From assembly GCF_031458255.1 (NCBI RefSeq), contig NZ_JAVDYC010000001.1, positions 6,581,001 through 6,645,000 on the forward strand: a stretch of DNA of 64,000 bases. Reading direction: 5' to 3'. Position 1 is the stretch's first letter. Each line of letters starts with the position of its first letter. Of this stretch, positions 25,811-33,570 are shown piece by piece. The notes beneath the pieces were generated by a model, which saw only the letters and a list, made by a program, of their open reading frames with translations, did no database searches and had not been told where the DNA came from. A program made the position numbers and the translations under genes. Origin of the DNA: Catenuloplanes niger. GTDB taxonomy: Bacteria; Actinomycetota; Actinomycetes; Mycobacteriales; Micromonosporaceae.

Positions 25811-26395
25811 TCAGTGGTAGTTGAGCTCGCCGGCCCGGATCGCGGCCGTCAGCCGGTTCTCCGGCGGTGCCAGCGGGCACGCCCAGCGGTCGTCGTAAAC
25901 GCACGACGGGTTGTACGCATAGTTGAAGTCCAGGCGAACGGTGGCGGCGTCGAGCAGCGTGAGGCCGCGGCCGAAGGTGCCCTTCACCGTGTCGGTCAGG
26001 TACCGGCCGGCGCCGTAGGTCTCGTCCGGCGCCGTCGCGTCCCGGAACGGGAGGAAGATCCCACCGCCGTACGCGGAGATCCAGAACAGCGTCAGGTCGC
26101 CCCACGGCGTCGCGGCGATCCCGATCCGGCGGTACGTGATGATCCCGTCCGCGCCGCCGGTGTCGATCTCCAGGGGGTCGCCGGACGCGGCGGGCCGGAC
26201 CGGGCAGTCGGCGACGAACGACGGGTCCGCCGGGAAGTACCGCAGGCCGGTGAACGACGCCCGGTCCGCGATCGGTGACTGCGGGTGGGTCCGGAAGAGG
26301 TCGTCGCGGGCGGCCCGGAACCCGGCGAGGTCGAGGTCGGAGAGGTGCATCGCGGCGACGCGCTCTCGCCAGTCGGCCAGGTCCAGCAGGTCCAT
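25811..26395 (-). CDS. DUF1684 protein
   Basis: The 194-aa protein matches DUF1684: 'ADWRERVAAMHLSDLDLAGF', 'FRTHPQSPIADRASFTGLRY', 'DGIITYRRIGIA', 'FRDATAPDETYGAGRYL', 'LDFNYAYNPSCVYDDRWACP' and a C-terminal 'ENRLTAAIRAGE'. The conserved Cys, Tyr and Asn suggest an enzyme, but the family's reaction is unknown. It is convergent with the GGDEF-EAL gene (6-bp gap) and divergent from the MarR gene, so it may be controlled from the same 65-bp region. Confidence 0.88.
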   Translation of the reverse strand: MDLLDLADWRERVAAMHLSDLDLAGFRAARDDLFRTHPQSPIADRASFTGLRYFPADPSFVADCPVRPAASGDPLEIDTGGADGIITYRRIGIAATPWGDLTLFWISAYGGGIFLPFRDATAPDETYGAGRYLTDTVKGTFGRGLTLLDAATVRLDFNYAYNPSCVYDDRWACPLAPPENRLTAAIRAGELNYH

Positions 26396-26430
26396 GATCA
26401 CCACCGTACCCCCGGATCGGGGTATTGGTT

Positions 26431-26443
26431 GTTCAGATTTTAA
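26431..26443. promoter_or_regulatory. Putative MarR box upstream of the marR gene
   Basis: GTTCAGATTTTAA lies 17 bp before the MarR start codon, in the promoter shared with the divergent DUF1684 gene. It matches the box at 20468-20480 and would allow autoregulation. Confidence 0.5.
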
Positions 26444-26460
26444 AGAGTTACCCTGGCCGG

Positions 26461-26922
26461 GTGAGCGAGACGCTTCCGCTGAACGCCGTCGAGCTGCGCG
26501 CCTGGCGTGCGGTGATCGACGGCAGCTGGCACCTGCAGACCCGGCTCGACGACGAGCTGCGGGCGGACACCGGGCTGAGCATGGCCGACTATCACGTCCT
26601 GGTGCTGCTCAGCGAGGCGCCGGAGCGGCGGCTGCGGATGGGGGAGATCGCCAGCCGGCTGGTCTTCTCGCCGAGCCGGCTGACCTACCAGATCTCGGCG
26701 ATGGAGAAGCGCGGGCTGGTGCGGCGGCAGCCGTGCCCGGACGATCGCCGGGGGAGCGAGGCGGTGCTCACCGAGGAGGGGCTGTCCGCGCTGCGGACCG
26801 CGGCGGCCGGACATCTGACCGCGGTGCGGCGTTACCTGGTCGACGACCTCGACGAGACCGAGACCGAGGTGCTGGCCCGCGTCTTCACCCGGCTCCAGGC
26901 GAGGCTGCGGGACGCGGGATAG
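26461..26922 (+). CDS. MarR-family transcriptional regulator
   Basis: The 153-aa winged-helix protein shows 'LSMADYHVLVLLSEAPERRL', 'GEIASRLVFSPSRLTYQISA' (recognition helix), 'MEKRGLVRRQPCPDDRRGSE' (wing) and 'LTEEGLSALRTAAAGHL' (dimer helix). It starts at GTG 26461 with no clear Shine-Dalgarno, consistent with a leaderless message. A Cys in 'RQPCPDD' could be a redox sensor, but this is speculative. An A/T-rich box in its promoter is shared with the LLM/FMN-reductase operon 6 kb away, a likely target. Confidence 0.9.
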   Translation: MSETLPLNAVELRAWRAVIDGSWHLQTRLDDELRADTGLSMADYHVLVLLSEAPERRLRMGEIASRLVFSPSRLTYQISAMEKRGLVRRQPCPDDRRGSEAVLTEEGLSALRTAAAGHLTAVRRYLVDDLDETETEVLARVFTRLQARLRDAG

Positions 26923-26929
26923 ACGAGGT

Positions 26930-26971
26930 CGCCGCACCGGGGGTGCCGAGCGGGTCGGCCCGGGTGCGGCG
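26930..26971. terminator. Bidirectional hairpin after marR
   Basis: CGCCGCACC and GGTGCGGCG form a perfect 9-bp stem that extends inward past a bulge. It lies between the convergent marR gene and the small membrane protein gene. Confidence 0.7.
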
Positions 26972-26998
26972 CGCTCTCGCCTGGTGTGCGCAAGTCGG

Positions 26999-27124
26999 TC
27001 AGCCGACGATCAGGTACATCGCGGCGGTGCCCAGCGACACCATGAGTGCCATCGCGATGAGCAGCGGGCGCTCGGAGTCGACCTCGGGGGTGGTGGTGTC
27101 GGTGGTGGCGGCTTCGGTGGTCAT
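26999..27124 (-). CDS. Small single-pass membrane protein, 41 aa
   Basis: A short frame starting at ATG 27124 is preceded by GAAGGAG at ideal spacing. The first 20 residues, MTTEAATTDTTTPEVDSERP, are Thr/Glu-rich and hydrophilic; the rest, LLIAMALMVSLGTAAMYLIV-G, is one transmembrane helix. Codon third positions are mostly G/C as in real genes here. The function is unknown; it could be a membrane regulator or assembly factor. It is divergent from the phospholipase D gene. Confidence 0.7.
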   Translation of the reverse strand: MTTEAATTDTTTPEVDSERPLLIAMALMVSLGTAAMYLIVG

Positions 27125-27249
27125 GGTCTCTCCTTCAGGACCCGGCTGCGTCCCTCACGGTAGGCCGCGGCCGGTGGGCGGTGATCCTGGTTTCGTGCCA
27201 GGGGGTGGCGGGGGATTACCGAGACGTCGTCGATCTCGGAGGTAGCCGC

Positions 27250-28791
27250 GTGGACGTCGAGGAGTGGTTTCTCACCGCACGGGAACGAGGCAACCCGTCC
27301 AGCGCTATACCCACCTGGACCACCGGCAACCTCGCAGAACCGCTTGTTCACGGAGATTCATACTTCGATCACCTCGTAACGGAGGTGGAGGCGCTGGAAG
27401 CGGGCGACCACCTCTTCTTCACGGACTGGCGCGGCGACCCGGACGAGCGTCTCCGGCCGGCCGGGCCGACCGTCGCGGAGCTGTTCTCGGCCGCGGCCCG
27501 GCGCGGGGTGATCGTCAAGGGGCTGATGTGGCGCTCCCACCTGGACAAGCTGCAGTACTCCGAGGAGGAGAACCGGCACCTCGGCGAGTCGGTCGCGGAC
27601 GCGGGCGGGGAGGTGCTGCTGGACCAGCGGGTCCGGCGCGGCGGCTCGCACCACCAGAAGCTGGTGGTGATCCGCCATCCGGGCGCGCCGGAGCGGGACG
27701 TCGCGTTCGCCGGCGGCATCGACCTCTGCCACAGCCGCCGGGACACGGCCGCGCACGACGGAGACCCGCAGGCGGTACGGATGTCGCCGCGCTACGGCGA
27801 GCATCCGCCCTGGCACGACGTGCAGGTGATGCTGCGCGGGCCGGTGGTCGGCGCGCTCGACCTGACGTTCCGCGAGCGCTGGACCGACCCGCACCCGCTC
27901 GACTCGCGCAGCCCGCTGGCCTGGCTGCGCGACCTGACCGCCGGCGCCGACCTGCACGCGGACACGCTGCCGGACCCGCTGCCGGACCCGCCGGAGTGCG
28001 GCCCGCACGCGGTCCAGGTGCTCCGCACCTATCCCGACCTGTCGCTCGACCGGGGTTACCCGTTCGCGCCGGACGGCGAGCGGACGATCGCGCGCGGCTA
28101 CACCAAGGCGATCCGCCGCGCCCGGCACCTGATCTACCTGGAGGACCAGTACCTCTGGTCGGCCGAGGTCGCCACGCTCTTCGCGGACGCGCTCCGGGAC
28201 AACCCCGACCTGCACCTGGTCGCGGTCGTCCCGCGGCACCCGGACGTGGACGGCGCGTTCGCGCTCCCGCCCAACCTGGTGGGCCGGGCCGAGGCGATCT
28301 CGGTCTGCAAGCGGGCCGCCGGCGACCGCGTGCACGTGTTCGACGTCGAGAACCACGCCGGCAACCCGGTCTACGTACACGCCAAGGTCTGCGTCACCGA
28401 CGACACGTGGGCCAGCATCGGCAGCGACAACTTCAACCGCCGCTCCTGGACCCACGACAGTGAGCTCTCCTGCGCGGTGCTCGACCCCGGCGGCACGTTC
28501 GCCCGTGACCTGCGGCTCACGCTGTGGCGCGAGCACCTCGACCGGGCCGACGGTGACGACGCCGACCTGATCGACCCGGCCTCCGCGATCAAGGTGATCA
28601 CCGAGGCGGCGCAGCGCCTCGACGACTGGCACGCCGGCGGCCGGGTCGGGCCGCGCCCGCCGGGCCGGTTGCGCCCGCACACGCCGGAGCGGCTCGGACC
28701 GCTCACCAAGGCGTGGGCGCTCCCGGCGTACCGCCTGGTCTACGACCCGGACGGCCGCCCGCTGCGGGCCCGCCGGGCGAACACCTGGTGA
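27250..28791 (+). CDS. Phospholipase D-family protein
   Basis: The 513-aa protein has two HKD catalytic motifs: 'GSHHQKLVVIRHPG' followed by 'GGIDLCHSRRD', and 'VYVHAKVCVTDDTWASIGSD' followed by 'NFNRRSWTHDSELS'. These give the two His-Lys pairs that form one active site. 'YLEDQYLWSAEV' is also typical of bacterial and plant PLD. There is no signal peptide, so it may act at the inner face of the membrane, on phospholipids or other phosphodiesters. The GTG at 27250 follows GGAGG and is preferred to the longer frame start at 27181. Confidence 0.92.
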   Translation: MDVEEWFLTARERGNPSSAIPTWTTGNLAEPLVHGDSYFDHLVTEVEALEAGDHLFFTDWRGDPDERLRPAGPTVAELFSAAARRGVIVKGLMWRSHLDKLQYSEEENRHLGESVADAGGEVLLDQRVRRGGSHHQKLVVIRHPGAPERDVAFAGGIDLCHSRRDTAAHDGDPQAVRMSPRYGEHPPWHDVQVMLRGPVVGALDLTFRERWTDPHPLDSRSPLAWLRDLTAGADLHADTLPDPLPDPPECGPHAVQVLRTYPDLSLDRGYPFAPDGERTIARGYTKAIRRARHLIYLEDQYLWSAEVATLFADALRDNPDLHLVAVVPRHPDVDGAFALPPNLVGRAEAISVCKRAAGDRVHVFDVENHAGNPVYVHAKVCVTDDTWASIGSDNFNRRSWTHDSELSCAVLDPGGTFARDLRLTLWREHLDRADGDDADLIDPASAIKVITEAAQRLDDWHAGGRVGPRPPGRLRPHTPERLGPLTKAWALPAYRLVYDPDGRPLRARRANTW

Positions 28792-28815
28792 CCGCCGGGC
28801 GGGGTACGGCCGCGG

Positions 28816-29472
28816 TCAACCGACCGGGCCGGCGCCGCGCGCGGTGAGGCCGGCGACGAGGACGTCGAGCGCGTCGTCGATGGCGGCCTCCCGCTCCGCG
28901 GCCGGGACCGGGGCGAGCAGGTCCAGGAAGAGCGTCGACAGCCCGTGCACGGTGGCCCAGCTGGCGGTCACCGCCCGGCTCCGGTCCGCCGGGCGCAGGC
29001 ACCCCGCGTCGGTCAGCCGGGTGAGCGCGCGCAGCAGCAGCGTGTCCGGCTCGGGACCGTCGTCGGCACCTGGCGTGCCGCCGGGCACCCGGAGACCGGC
29101 CGGGCTGCCGCCCATCGCGGTGCGGAACAGGCCCGGCTCGTCGATCGCGAAGTGCACATAGGACCGGCCGACCTCGCGCAGGTACGCCGTCGCCGCCTGC
29201 CGCGGATCGGCCGGTGCGGCGTCCTCCACCGCGTCCAGGTGGGCGGCCATCGCCGCGCCCATCTCGGTCTGCGCGCGCTGCGCGACCGCCGACTTCAGCG
29301 CGGCCAGCGTGGGGAAGTGGCCGTACGCGGAGTTCGGCGCCACGCCGACGATCCGGGCCACCGCACGCAGCACCACCGCCTGCGGGCCGCCCTGCCGGGC
29401 GAGCTCGATCCCGGCCGCGATCAGGGCCGCACGGAGATCGCCGTGGTGATAGGTGGTCCGCTTCTCGGCCAT
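28816..29472 (-). CDS. TetR/AcrR-family regulator
   Basis: The 218-aa protein starts MAEKRTTYHHGDLRAALIAA, the typical opening of a TetR subgroup, with the HTH 'AVARIVGVAPNSAYGHFPTL'. The C-terminal ligand domain follows the common 'LREVGRSYVHFAIDEPGLFR' pattern. It is divergent from the DUF2306 gene, 78 bp away, which it may regulate. No clear palindrome was found in the gap. Confidence 0.9.
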   Translation of the reverse strand: MAEKRTTYHHGDLRAALIAAGIELARQGGPQAVVLRAVARIVGVAPNSAYGHFPTLAALKSAVAQRAQTEMGAAMAAHLDAVEDAAPADPRQAATAYLREVGRSYVHFAIDEPGLFRTAMGGSPAGLRVPGGTPGADDGPEPDTLLLRALTRLTDAGCLRPADRSRAVTASWATVHGLSTLFLDLLAPVPAAEREAAIDDALDVLVAGLTARGAGPVG

Positions 29473-29481
29473 TGAGAGATC

Positions 29482-29511
29482 TTGACACATGCGGGAGCCG
29501 ACCCCAATACT
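29482..29511 (+). promoter_or_regulatory. Sigma-70-type promoter for the DUF2306 gene
   Basis: TTGACA and AATACT are separated by 18 bp and lie 40 bp upstream of the GTG start at 29551, between the divergent TetR and DUF2306 genes. Confidence 0.5.
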
Positions 29512-29550
29512 CACACTGTCCAGATCCACGGTAATGAAAGTTGGTCACCC

Positions 29551-30315
29551 GTGACGCCATCGGTTGTCTCCCGGCCGCCCGCACCCCGGCGACGGCGCGG
29601 CGGGCGTGTCAGCTGGACGCTCGTGACGCTGGCGTCGCTCGCGGTCACCGGATACTTCGTCGGTCAGTACATGACCGGAACGCTGGACGAGCTCGCCGCC
29701 GAGGAGGTCGGCCTCGCGACGACCTACGCGCCGCAGCCGTTCTGGGTCCGGATCGTGTTCTACGTCCACATCGTCTCGGCCGGGCTGGCGCTGGCGGTCG
29801 GGCCGTTCCAGTTCGTCAGGGCGATCCGGCGGCGCCTTCCCGTCGCGCACCGGTGGGCCGGCCGCACCTACGTGGCGGCCATCGCGTTCGCCGCGCCGTC
29901 CGGGCTGGTGATGGCGTTCTACAGCTCCGCCGCGTTCGTCGGGCTGTTCGGCTTCGGCACGCTCGCGGTCCTCTGGGGATGGACGACGTGGCGCGGATAT
30001 CGCGCGATCCGGGCCCGGGACGTCGCCAGCCACCAGGCGTGGATGATCCGCAGCTTCGCGCTCACCTTCGCCGCGCCCACGCTCCGGCTGTGGTTCGGGC
30101 TGCTGATCGGCGTGCAGCTGCTGATGGGCCGGGCCGCGGAGATCAGCGTGGACGAGATCACCGGCATCGCGTACGCCGCGGTCCCGTTCCTCTGCTGGAT
30201 GCCCAACGTCGTCGTGGCCGAACTGATGATCCGGCGCCGCAACCTGCCCGGTCTCCACCTCTCGCCGCCGCCGACGCCCCGCCGCGTGGTGCTGCCGGCC
30301 GAGGCCGCGGCGTAG
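29551..30315 (+). CDS. DUF2306 multi-pass membrane protein
   Basis: The 254-aa protein has about six to seven helices: 'TLVTLASLAVTGYFVG', 'RIVFYVHIVSAGLALAVGPF', 'TYVAAIAFAAPSGLVMAFY', 'VGLFGFGTLAVLWGWTTW' and others. DUF2306 motifs include 'FVRAIRRRLPVAHRWAGRTY' and 'ASHQAWMIRSFALTFAAPTL', with conserved His residues that might bind metal or heme. Function unknown. The TetR gene lies divergently upstream; the stop is 7 bp from the end of the convergent CATRA gene. Confidence 0.85.
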   Translation: MTPSVVSRPPAPRRRRGGRVSWTLVTLASLAVTGYFVGQYMTGTLDELAAEEVGLATTYAPQPFWVRIVFYVHIVSAGLALAVGPFQFVRAIRRRLPVAHRWAGRTYVAAIAFAAPSGLVMAFYSSAAFVGLFGFGTLAVLWGWTTWRGYRAIRARDVASHQAWMIRSFALTFAAPTLRLWFGLLIGVQLLMGRAAEISVDEITGIAYAAVPFLCWMPNVVVAELMIRRRNLPGLHLSPPPTPRRVVLPAEAAA

Positions 30316-30322
30316 CGAGCGG

Positions 30323-32215
30323 CTACCTCGGCGTCCAGAGCCAGGCGCGCGCCTTGTACGACTTGATCATCACGGGCGTCTCGGCGAAGTCGGTCGGCGC
30401 CAGGCGCGCGTGGCCCTCGGCCACCGTGAACGGGTAGAGCCGGTCGGAGATCAACGCGGCCAGCAGCAGGGCCGGGTCCGCGTCCAGCACGGTGCGCAGC
30501 GCGGCGCTGTCGACCAGCCGGTTCGTCTCGATGATGGTGAAGTCGGAGTAGCCGAGCACGGCCGGGCGCACCTTGCCGATCGAGACGCCCATCCGCAGCC
30601 GCAGCGGTGCCGCGTACCGGCCGCGTTCGGCCCGGAGCGCGACGGCGGTGCCGTGCAGCAGCTGGGCCAGCGCGCGCGGCAGGTCGATGTTGGCGGGCAG
30701 GATCACGCTGAGGCCGTCGCCGGCGACCTGGCGGTCCGTGTCGGTCAGCGCGAGATGCATCTCGGCCAGGGCCTCGGTGACCACGTGCAGGATGCGGCGC
30801 TGCACGAGGTCGCGCCCGTCGGCGTCGTTCGTGCTGTAGCCGACCGCGTCGACCGTGAACAGCATCCGCAGCGCGTGCTGCGGCGACCCCGGCCGGGACG
30901 GGTGCGGCGGCTCGGCCGCCGGGTCCGGCACGCCCGTCCAGGGACCGGCGGACGAGCCGACCGGCGGCGCCTCCCCGGGCGGCGGGCCCGCCGGGGCCGT
31001 ACCGGACCGGCCGGTGGTCGAGGCCGGGTCGGTCGAGGCCGGGTCGGTCGTGGCCGGGTCGGACCGGCCGGCGGCCGAGGTGGTGCCGGGTGCGGTGGGT
31101 GAGCCGGCCGGCGGTGCGGTGCCGGGCGCCGGGCCCGGTGCGGTCGCTCGGTGGCCGGCCGGCGGTGCCTCGCGGGACGCCGGCGGCCGGTGGTGGACCG
31201 GGCCGGCGCCGGGAGCGCCGGCCGAAGCCGACGTCGGACCCGCGGGTGTGCGCCGCAGGTTCTCCAGCGCGGTCGACGCGTCGTCCAGCTGCCGGGTCAG
31301 CCAGTGGCCGAACCGGCGGTCGTCGGTGACCAGGTCCAGCCCGCCGTCGCCGCGCGACCGGGCCGCCGCCGCGGCCGCGGAGAGCTCCCGCAGCGCGCCG
31401 GTGGCGGTGCCGAACATCCCGCTCAGCCGCGCGGCCTCGACCGCCAGCCGGCTCCGGTCGACGCCGGGCTCGCGCATCGCGCCGATCCGGCGCTGGTCCC
31501 CGGTCCAGATCCGGTAGAGGTAGCGCAGCACGCCGGCATGTCGCAGGTAGCGGGCCAGCGGCGGCAGCTCGTCCTCGCCGGAACCCCAGGTGAGCGCGGA
31601 CAGGCTCGGCTCCGGCCCGGTGACGACCAGCCGGCGCTCGCGGCGGGTGTCCTGGCGGGGCGACAGCTCCCAGCCGCACGCCCGGTCGCCGAACCGGATG
31701 CGGTCGTCCTGCCAGCCGGCATGCGTGGCGAACTGGGGCAGCGCGGCCCGGTCCGGCGGGCGGGCCGGGTTCGCCGAGGACGCCCGGTAGACGCGGGCGG
31801 TGCCGATCAGCGCGTCGACGCCACCGGCCGAGGCGTCGTCCAGCCAGCGGTCCAGCTCCACCCAGCCGGTGTCACCGGCGCCGGTCAGGACCGCGGAGAG
31901 GACCAGCACGTCCCGGTCGCGGCGCAGGATCGCGCGGAATCCGCCGCCGGACGCCCACCCGGCCGAGTGCGGGTCGTCACCGGGCACCGGCGGCCCGGGT
32001 GGGGGGCCGCCGGGCCGTTCCCGGGCGGCGATCGCGGCGACGCGTGGGCCGCCCCGCCAGTCGCTCGGCATGATCCGCAGCCGGGAGCCGGGCACCCGCG
32101 CGTCCATGCCGAGCACGTCACCGCAGGCGGCCCAGAGCAGCTGGATCTGGTGCCGGGCGTGCGGCGCGGCCGGGCCGTCGAGCGGCGCGAACGCATGCAG
32201 GACCAGTGAGGTCAC
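30323..32215 (-). CDS. CATRA-type N-terminal domain fused to a nucleotide-cyclase-like domain
   Basis: The 630-aa protein has three parts. Residues about 1-240 resemble the N-terminal domain of CATRA (caspase/TPR-repeat-associated) conflict proteins: 'LVLHAFAPLDGPAAPHARHQ', 'LLWAACGDVLGMD', 'FRAILRRDRDVLVLSAVL', 'TRRERRLVVTGPEP', 'LPPLARYLRHAGVLRYLYRI'. Residues about 325-445 are a Pro/Thr/Ala/Ser-rich linker. Residues 450-630 form a class III cyclase-like fold: 'LFTVDAVGYS' keeps the first metal Asp (456) and 'VAGDGLSVIL' the second (500). The transition-state region reads 'IIETNRLVDSAALR', where the usual Asn appears replaced by Ile, so base preference and activity are uncertain. The gene is divergent from a Pycsar-type membrane effector and a Crp regulator. 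I infer a defence signal synthase or sensor; family naming is from memory of the motifs. Confidence 0.75.
   Translation of the reverse strand: MTSLVLHAFAPLDGPAAPHARHQIQLLWAACGDVLGMDARVPGSRLRIMPSDWRGGPRVAAIAARERPGGPPPGPPVPGDDPHSAGWASGGGFRAILRRDRDVLVLSAVLTGAGDTGWVELDRWLDDASAGGVDALIGTARVYRASSANPARPPDRAALPQFATHAGWQDDRIRFGDRACGWELSPRQDTRRERRLVVTGPEPSLSALTWGSGEDELPPLARYLRHAGVLRYLYRIWTGDQRRIGAMREPGVDRSRLAVEAARLSGMFGTATGALRELSAAAAAARSRGDGGLDLVTDDRRFGHWLTRQLDDASTALENLRRTPAGPTSASAGAPGAGPVHHRPPASREAPPAGHRATAPGPAPGTAPPAGSPTAPGTTSAAGRSDPATTDPASTDPASTTGRSGTAPAGPPPGEAPPVGSSAGPWTGVPDPAAEPPHPSRPGSPQHALRMLFTVDAVGYSTNDADGRDLVQRRILHVVTEALAEMHLALTDTDRQVAGDGLSVILPANIDLPRALAQLLHGTAVALRAERGRYAAPLRLRMGVSIGKVRPAVLGYSDFTIIETNRLVDSAALRTVLDADPALLLAALISDRLYPFTVAEGHARLAPTDFAETPVMIKSYKARAWLWTPR
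31015..31065. repeat. Tandem repeat in the CATRA linker
   Basis: GTCGAGGCCGGGTCG is repeated three times with one change (GTCGTGGCC...), encoding a 'DPAST' repeat on the minus strand. It is a 15-bp unit, so length changes keep the frame. Confidence 0.75.
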
Positions 32216-32250
32216 GGACCCACTCTAGGCAGCGGCGCGGCCGGAAGGGC

Positions 32251-32266
32251 CTACCCGAACGGGTAG
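32251..32266. promoter_or_regulatory. Palindrome between the CATRA and Pycsar genes
   Basis: CTACCCGAACGGGTAG is a perfect 7-bp inverted repeat with AA in the middle, 36 bp upstream of the CATRA-cyclase start. TACCCGAAC recurs at 32313-32321. It could bind a dimeric regulator. Confidence 0.5.
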
Positions 32267-32280
32267 CGGGAGCGGCCGCA

Positions 32281-32296
32281 TGCGAGATGAGTCACC
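32281..32296. promoter_or_regulatory. Crp-like binding site
   Basis: TGCGA-GATGAG-TCACC matches the Crp consensus TGTGA-N6-TCACA at 8 of 10 positions. It lies midway between the divergent CATRA-cyclase and Pycsar-effector genes, and a Crp-family gene is the third gene of the cassette. Confidence 0.5.
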
Positions 32297-32370
32297 GAAG
32301 GGCTACGGATCGTACCCGAACACGGATTTTTAGCAGGTCCGGAACGCGACCCGGACGCAGGATCGGAAGC

Positions 32371-32856
32371 ATGACACGGACGATGGAGCCACCGGAGGTG
32401 GCGTTCACCTGGCGGCTGCACGCCGGGCTGGAGTCGATGGCGGCCCGCGCGGACGCGAAGGCCGGAATTCTGCTGGCGCACCAGGGCGGTGCGTTCGTCC
32501 TCGGCGTCACGGCGCTGCAGGCCGACCACGGCGGCTGGATCATCGGGCCGGCGCTGGCGCTCGTGGTGGCCGCGATGGGCACGGCGGCCGCGGTGGTGGT
32601 GCCGGTGCTGCGACCGAGGAACCAGACGGTGTCCACCGGGGACATCGTCTACTTCGGTCACCTGCGGGAGTGGGCGCCGCCGTCGCTGGCGGAGCGGATC
32701 GAGGGGCTGAGCAAGGAGGACGAGATCGCCATGGTCACCCGGCAGTTGGTTACACTGAGCCGGATCAACTGGCGCAAACACCGGCTCTTGCAGATCTCCC
32801 TCAGCCTGACCGTTTCCGCGATGAGCGTCGGGGCCGCGGCCGTGACACTCCTCTAG
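32371..32856 (+). CDS. Pycsar-type transmembrane effector (DUF5706-like)
   Basis: The 161-aa protein has the hallmark 'LESMAARADAKAGILLAHQ' (residues 20-38), where 'DAKA' is the conserved motif of Pycsar membrane effectors. Two helices follow (about 33-50 and 57-80), then a cytoplasmic loop with 'DIVYFGHLREWAP' and 'RQLVTLSRINWRKHRLL', and a third helix near the end (139-161). In known Pycsar systems such effectors bind cCMP or cUMP and disrupt the membrane during phage infection. Here the cyclase-like partner is the divergent CATRA fusion, and a Crp-family gene follows 21 bp downstream. Length and layout fit the family. Confidence 0.8.
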   Translation: MTRTMEPPEVAFTWRLHAGLESMAARADAKAGILLAHQGGAFVLGVTALQADHGGWIIGPALALVVAAMGTAAAVVVPVLRPRNQTVSTGDIVYFGHLREWAPPSLAERIEGLSKEDEIAMVTRQLVTLSRINWRKHRLLQISLSLTVSAMSVGAAAVTLL

Positions 32857-32877
32857 AGAGCGCCCGCCGGAGGATCC

Positions 32878-33570
32878 GTGGACCATGACTACCCGTACCC
32901 GGAGTGGGGTCCCGGCACGTTTCTCGCCCAGCTGGCCCCGGAGCTGGTCACGGAGCTGCTCGCGCTCGGCGTGCGGCGCCGGTTCGAGGCGGGTCACGTG
33001 CTCATCCGGCAGGGCGACCGCGGCACCCACGTGGAGCTGCTGCTGCTCGGCTTCGTCAAGGTGACCACACTGGCCGGTGACGCGGACACGCTGCTGTCCG
33101 TGCGCATGCCCGGCGAGCTGCTCGGCGAGACCGCGGTGCTGACCGGCGCGCCACGCAACGCGACCGTGACCACGTGCGGCCGGGTGATCTCCGTGGTGCT
33201 GTCCGGGCCGGCGTTCGAGGGGTTCCTGCGCCGCCGGCCGGACGCGATGCGCCTGGTCACCGCGTCCGTCGTGGGGCAGTTGCAGTTCGCGAACCGGCGC
33301 CGGACCGACTTCGGGGCCTACCCGGCGCACATCCGGCTGGCCCGCGTGCTGATCGAGATCGCGGACGGCTGCGGGCGGTCCCGGCCGGACGGCAGCGTCG
33401 AGATCGGCGTGACGCTCAGCCAGCCCGAACTGGCCACGATGATCGGCATCGCGCAGGCCACGGTGCAGAAGGCGATGCAGGAACTGCGCGGAAAAGGGCT
33501 GATCGAGACCGGGTACCGCCGGCTGGTGGTCTGCGACCTTCCGGCCCTGCGCGCGATGACGAACGTCTGA
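32878..33570 (+). CDS. Crp/Fnr-family regulator with cyclic-nucleotide-binding domain
   Basis: The 230-aa protein starts at GTG 32878 after GGAGG. Residues about 15-130 form a cNMP-binding barrel; the phosphate-binding cassette 'GELLGETAVLTGAPRNATV' keeps Gly-Glu and the key Arg, with Asn in place of the usual Ser/Thr. A dimer helix and a Crp-type HTH follow ('TLSQPELATMIGIAQATVQK'). It is likely co-transcribed with the membrane effector. It may read the same cyclic nucleotide and adjust the cassette through the Crp-like site at 32281-32296; this is inference. Confidence 0.9.
   Translation: MDHDYPYPEWGPGTFLAQLAPELVTELLALGVRRRFEAGHVLIRQGDRGTHVELLLLGFVKVTTLAGDADTLLSVRMPGELLGETAVLTGAPRNATVTTCGRVISVVLSGPAFEGFLRRRPDAMRLVTASVVGQLQFANRRRTDFGAYPAHIRLARVLIEIADGCGRSRPDGSVEIGVTLSQPELATMIGIAQATVQKAMQELRGKGLIETGYRRLVVCDLPALRAMTNV

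Noticed and set aside
30323-32215. Simple adenylate cyclase
   Set aside because: The CATRA-like N-terminus, altered catalytic region and Pycsar effector neighbour argue against a housekeeping cAMP enzyme.
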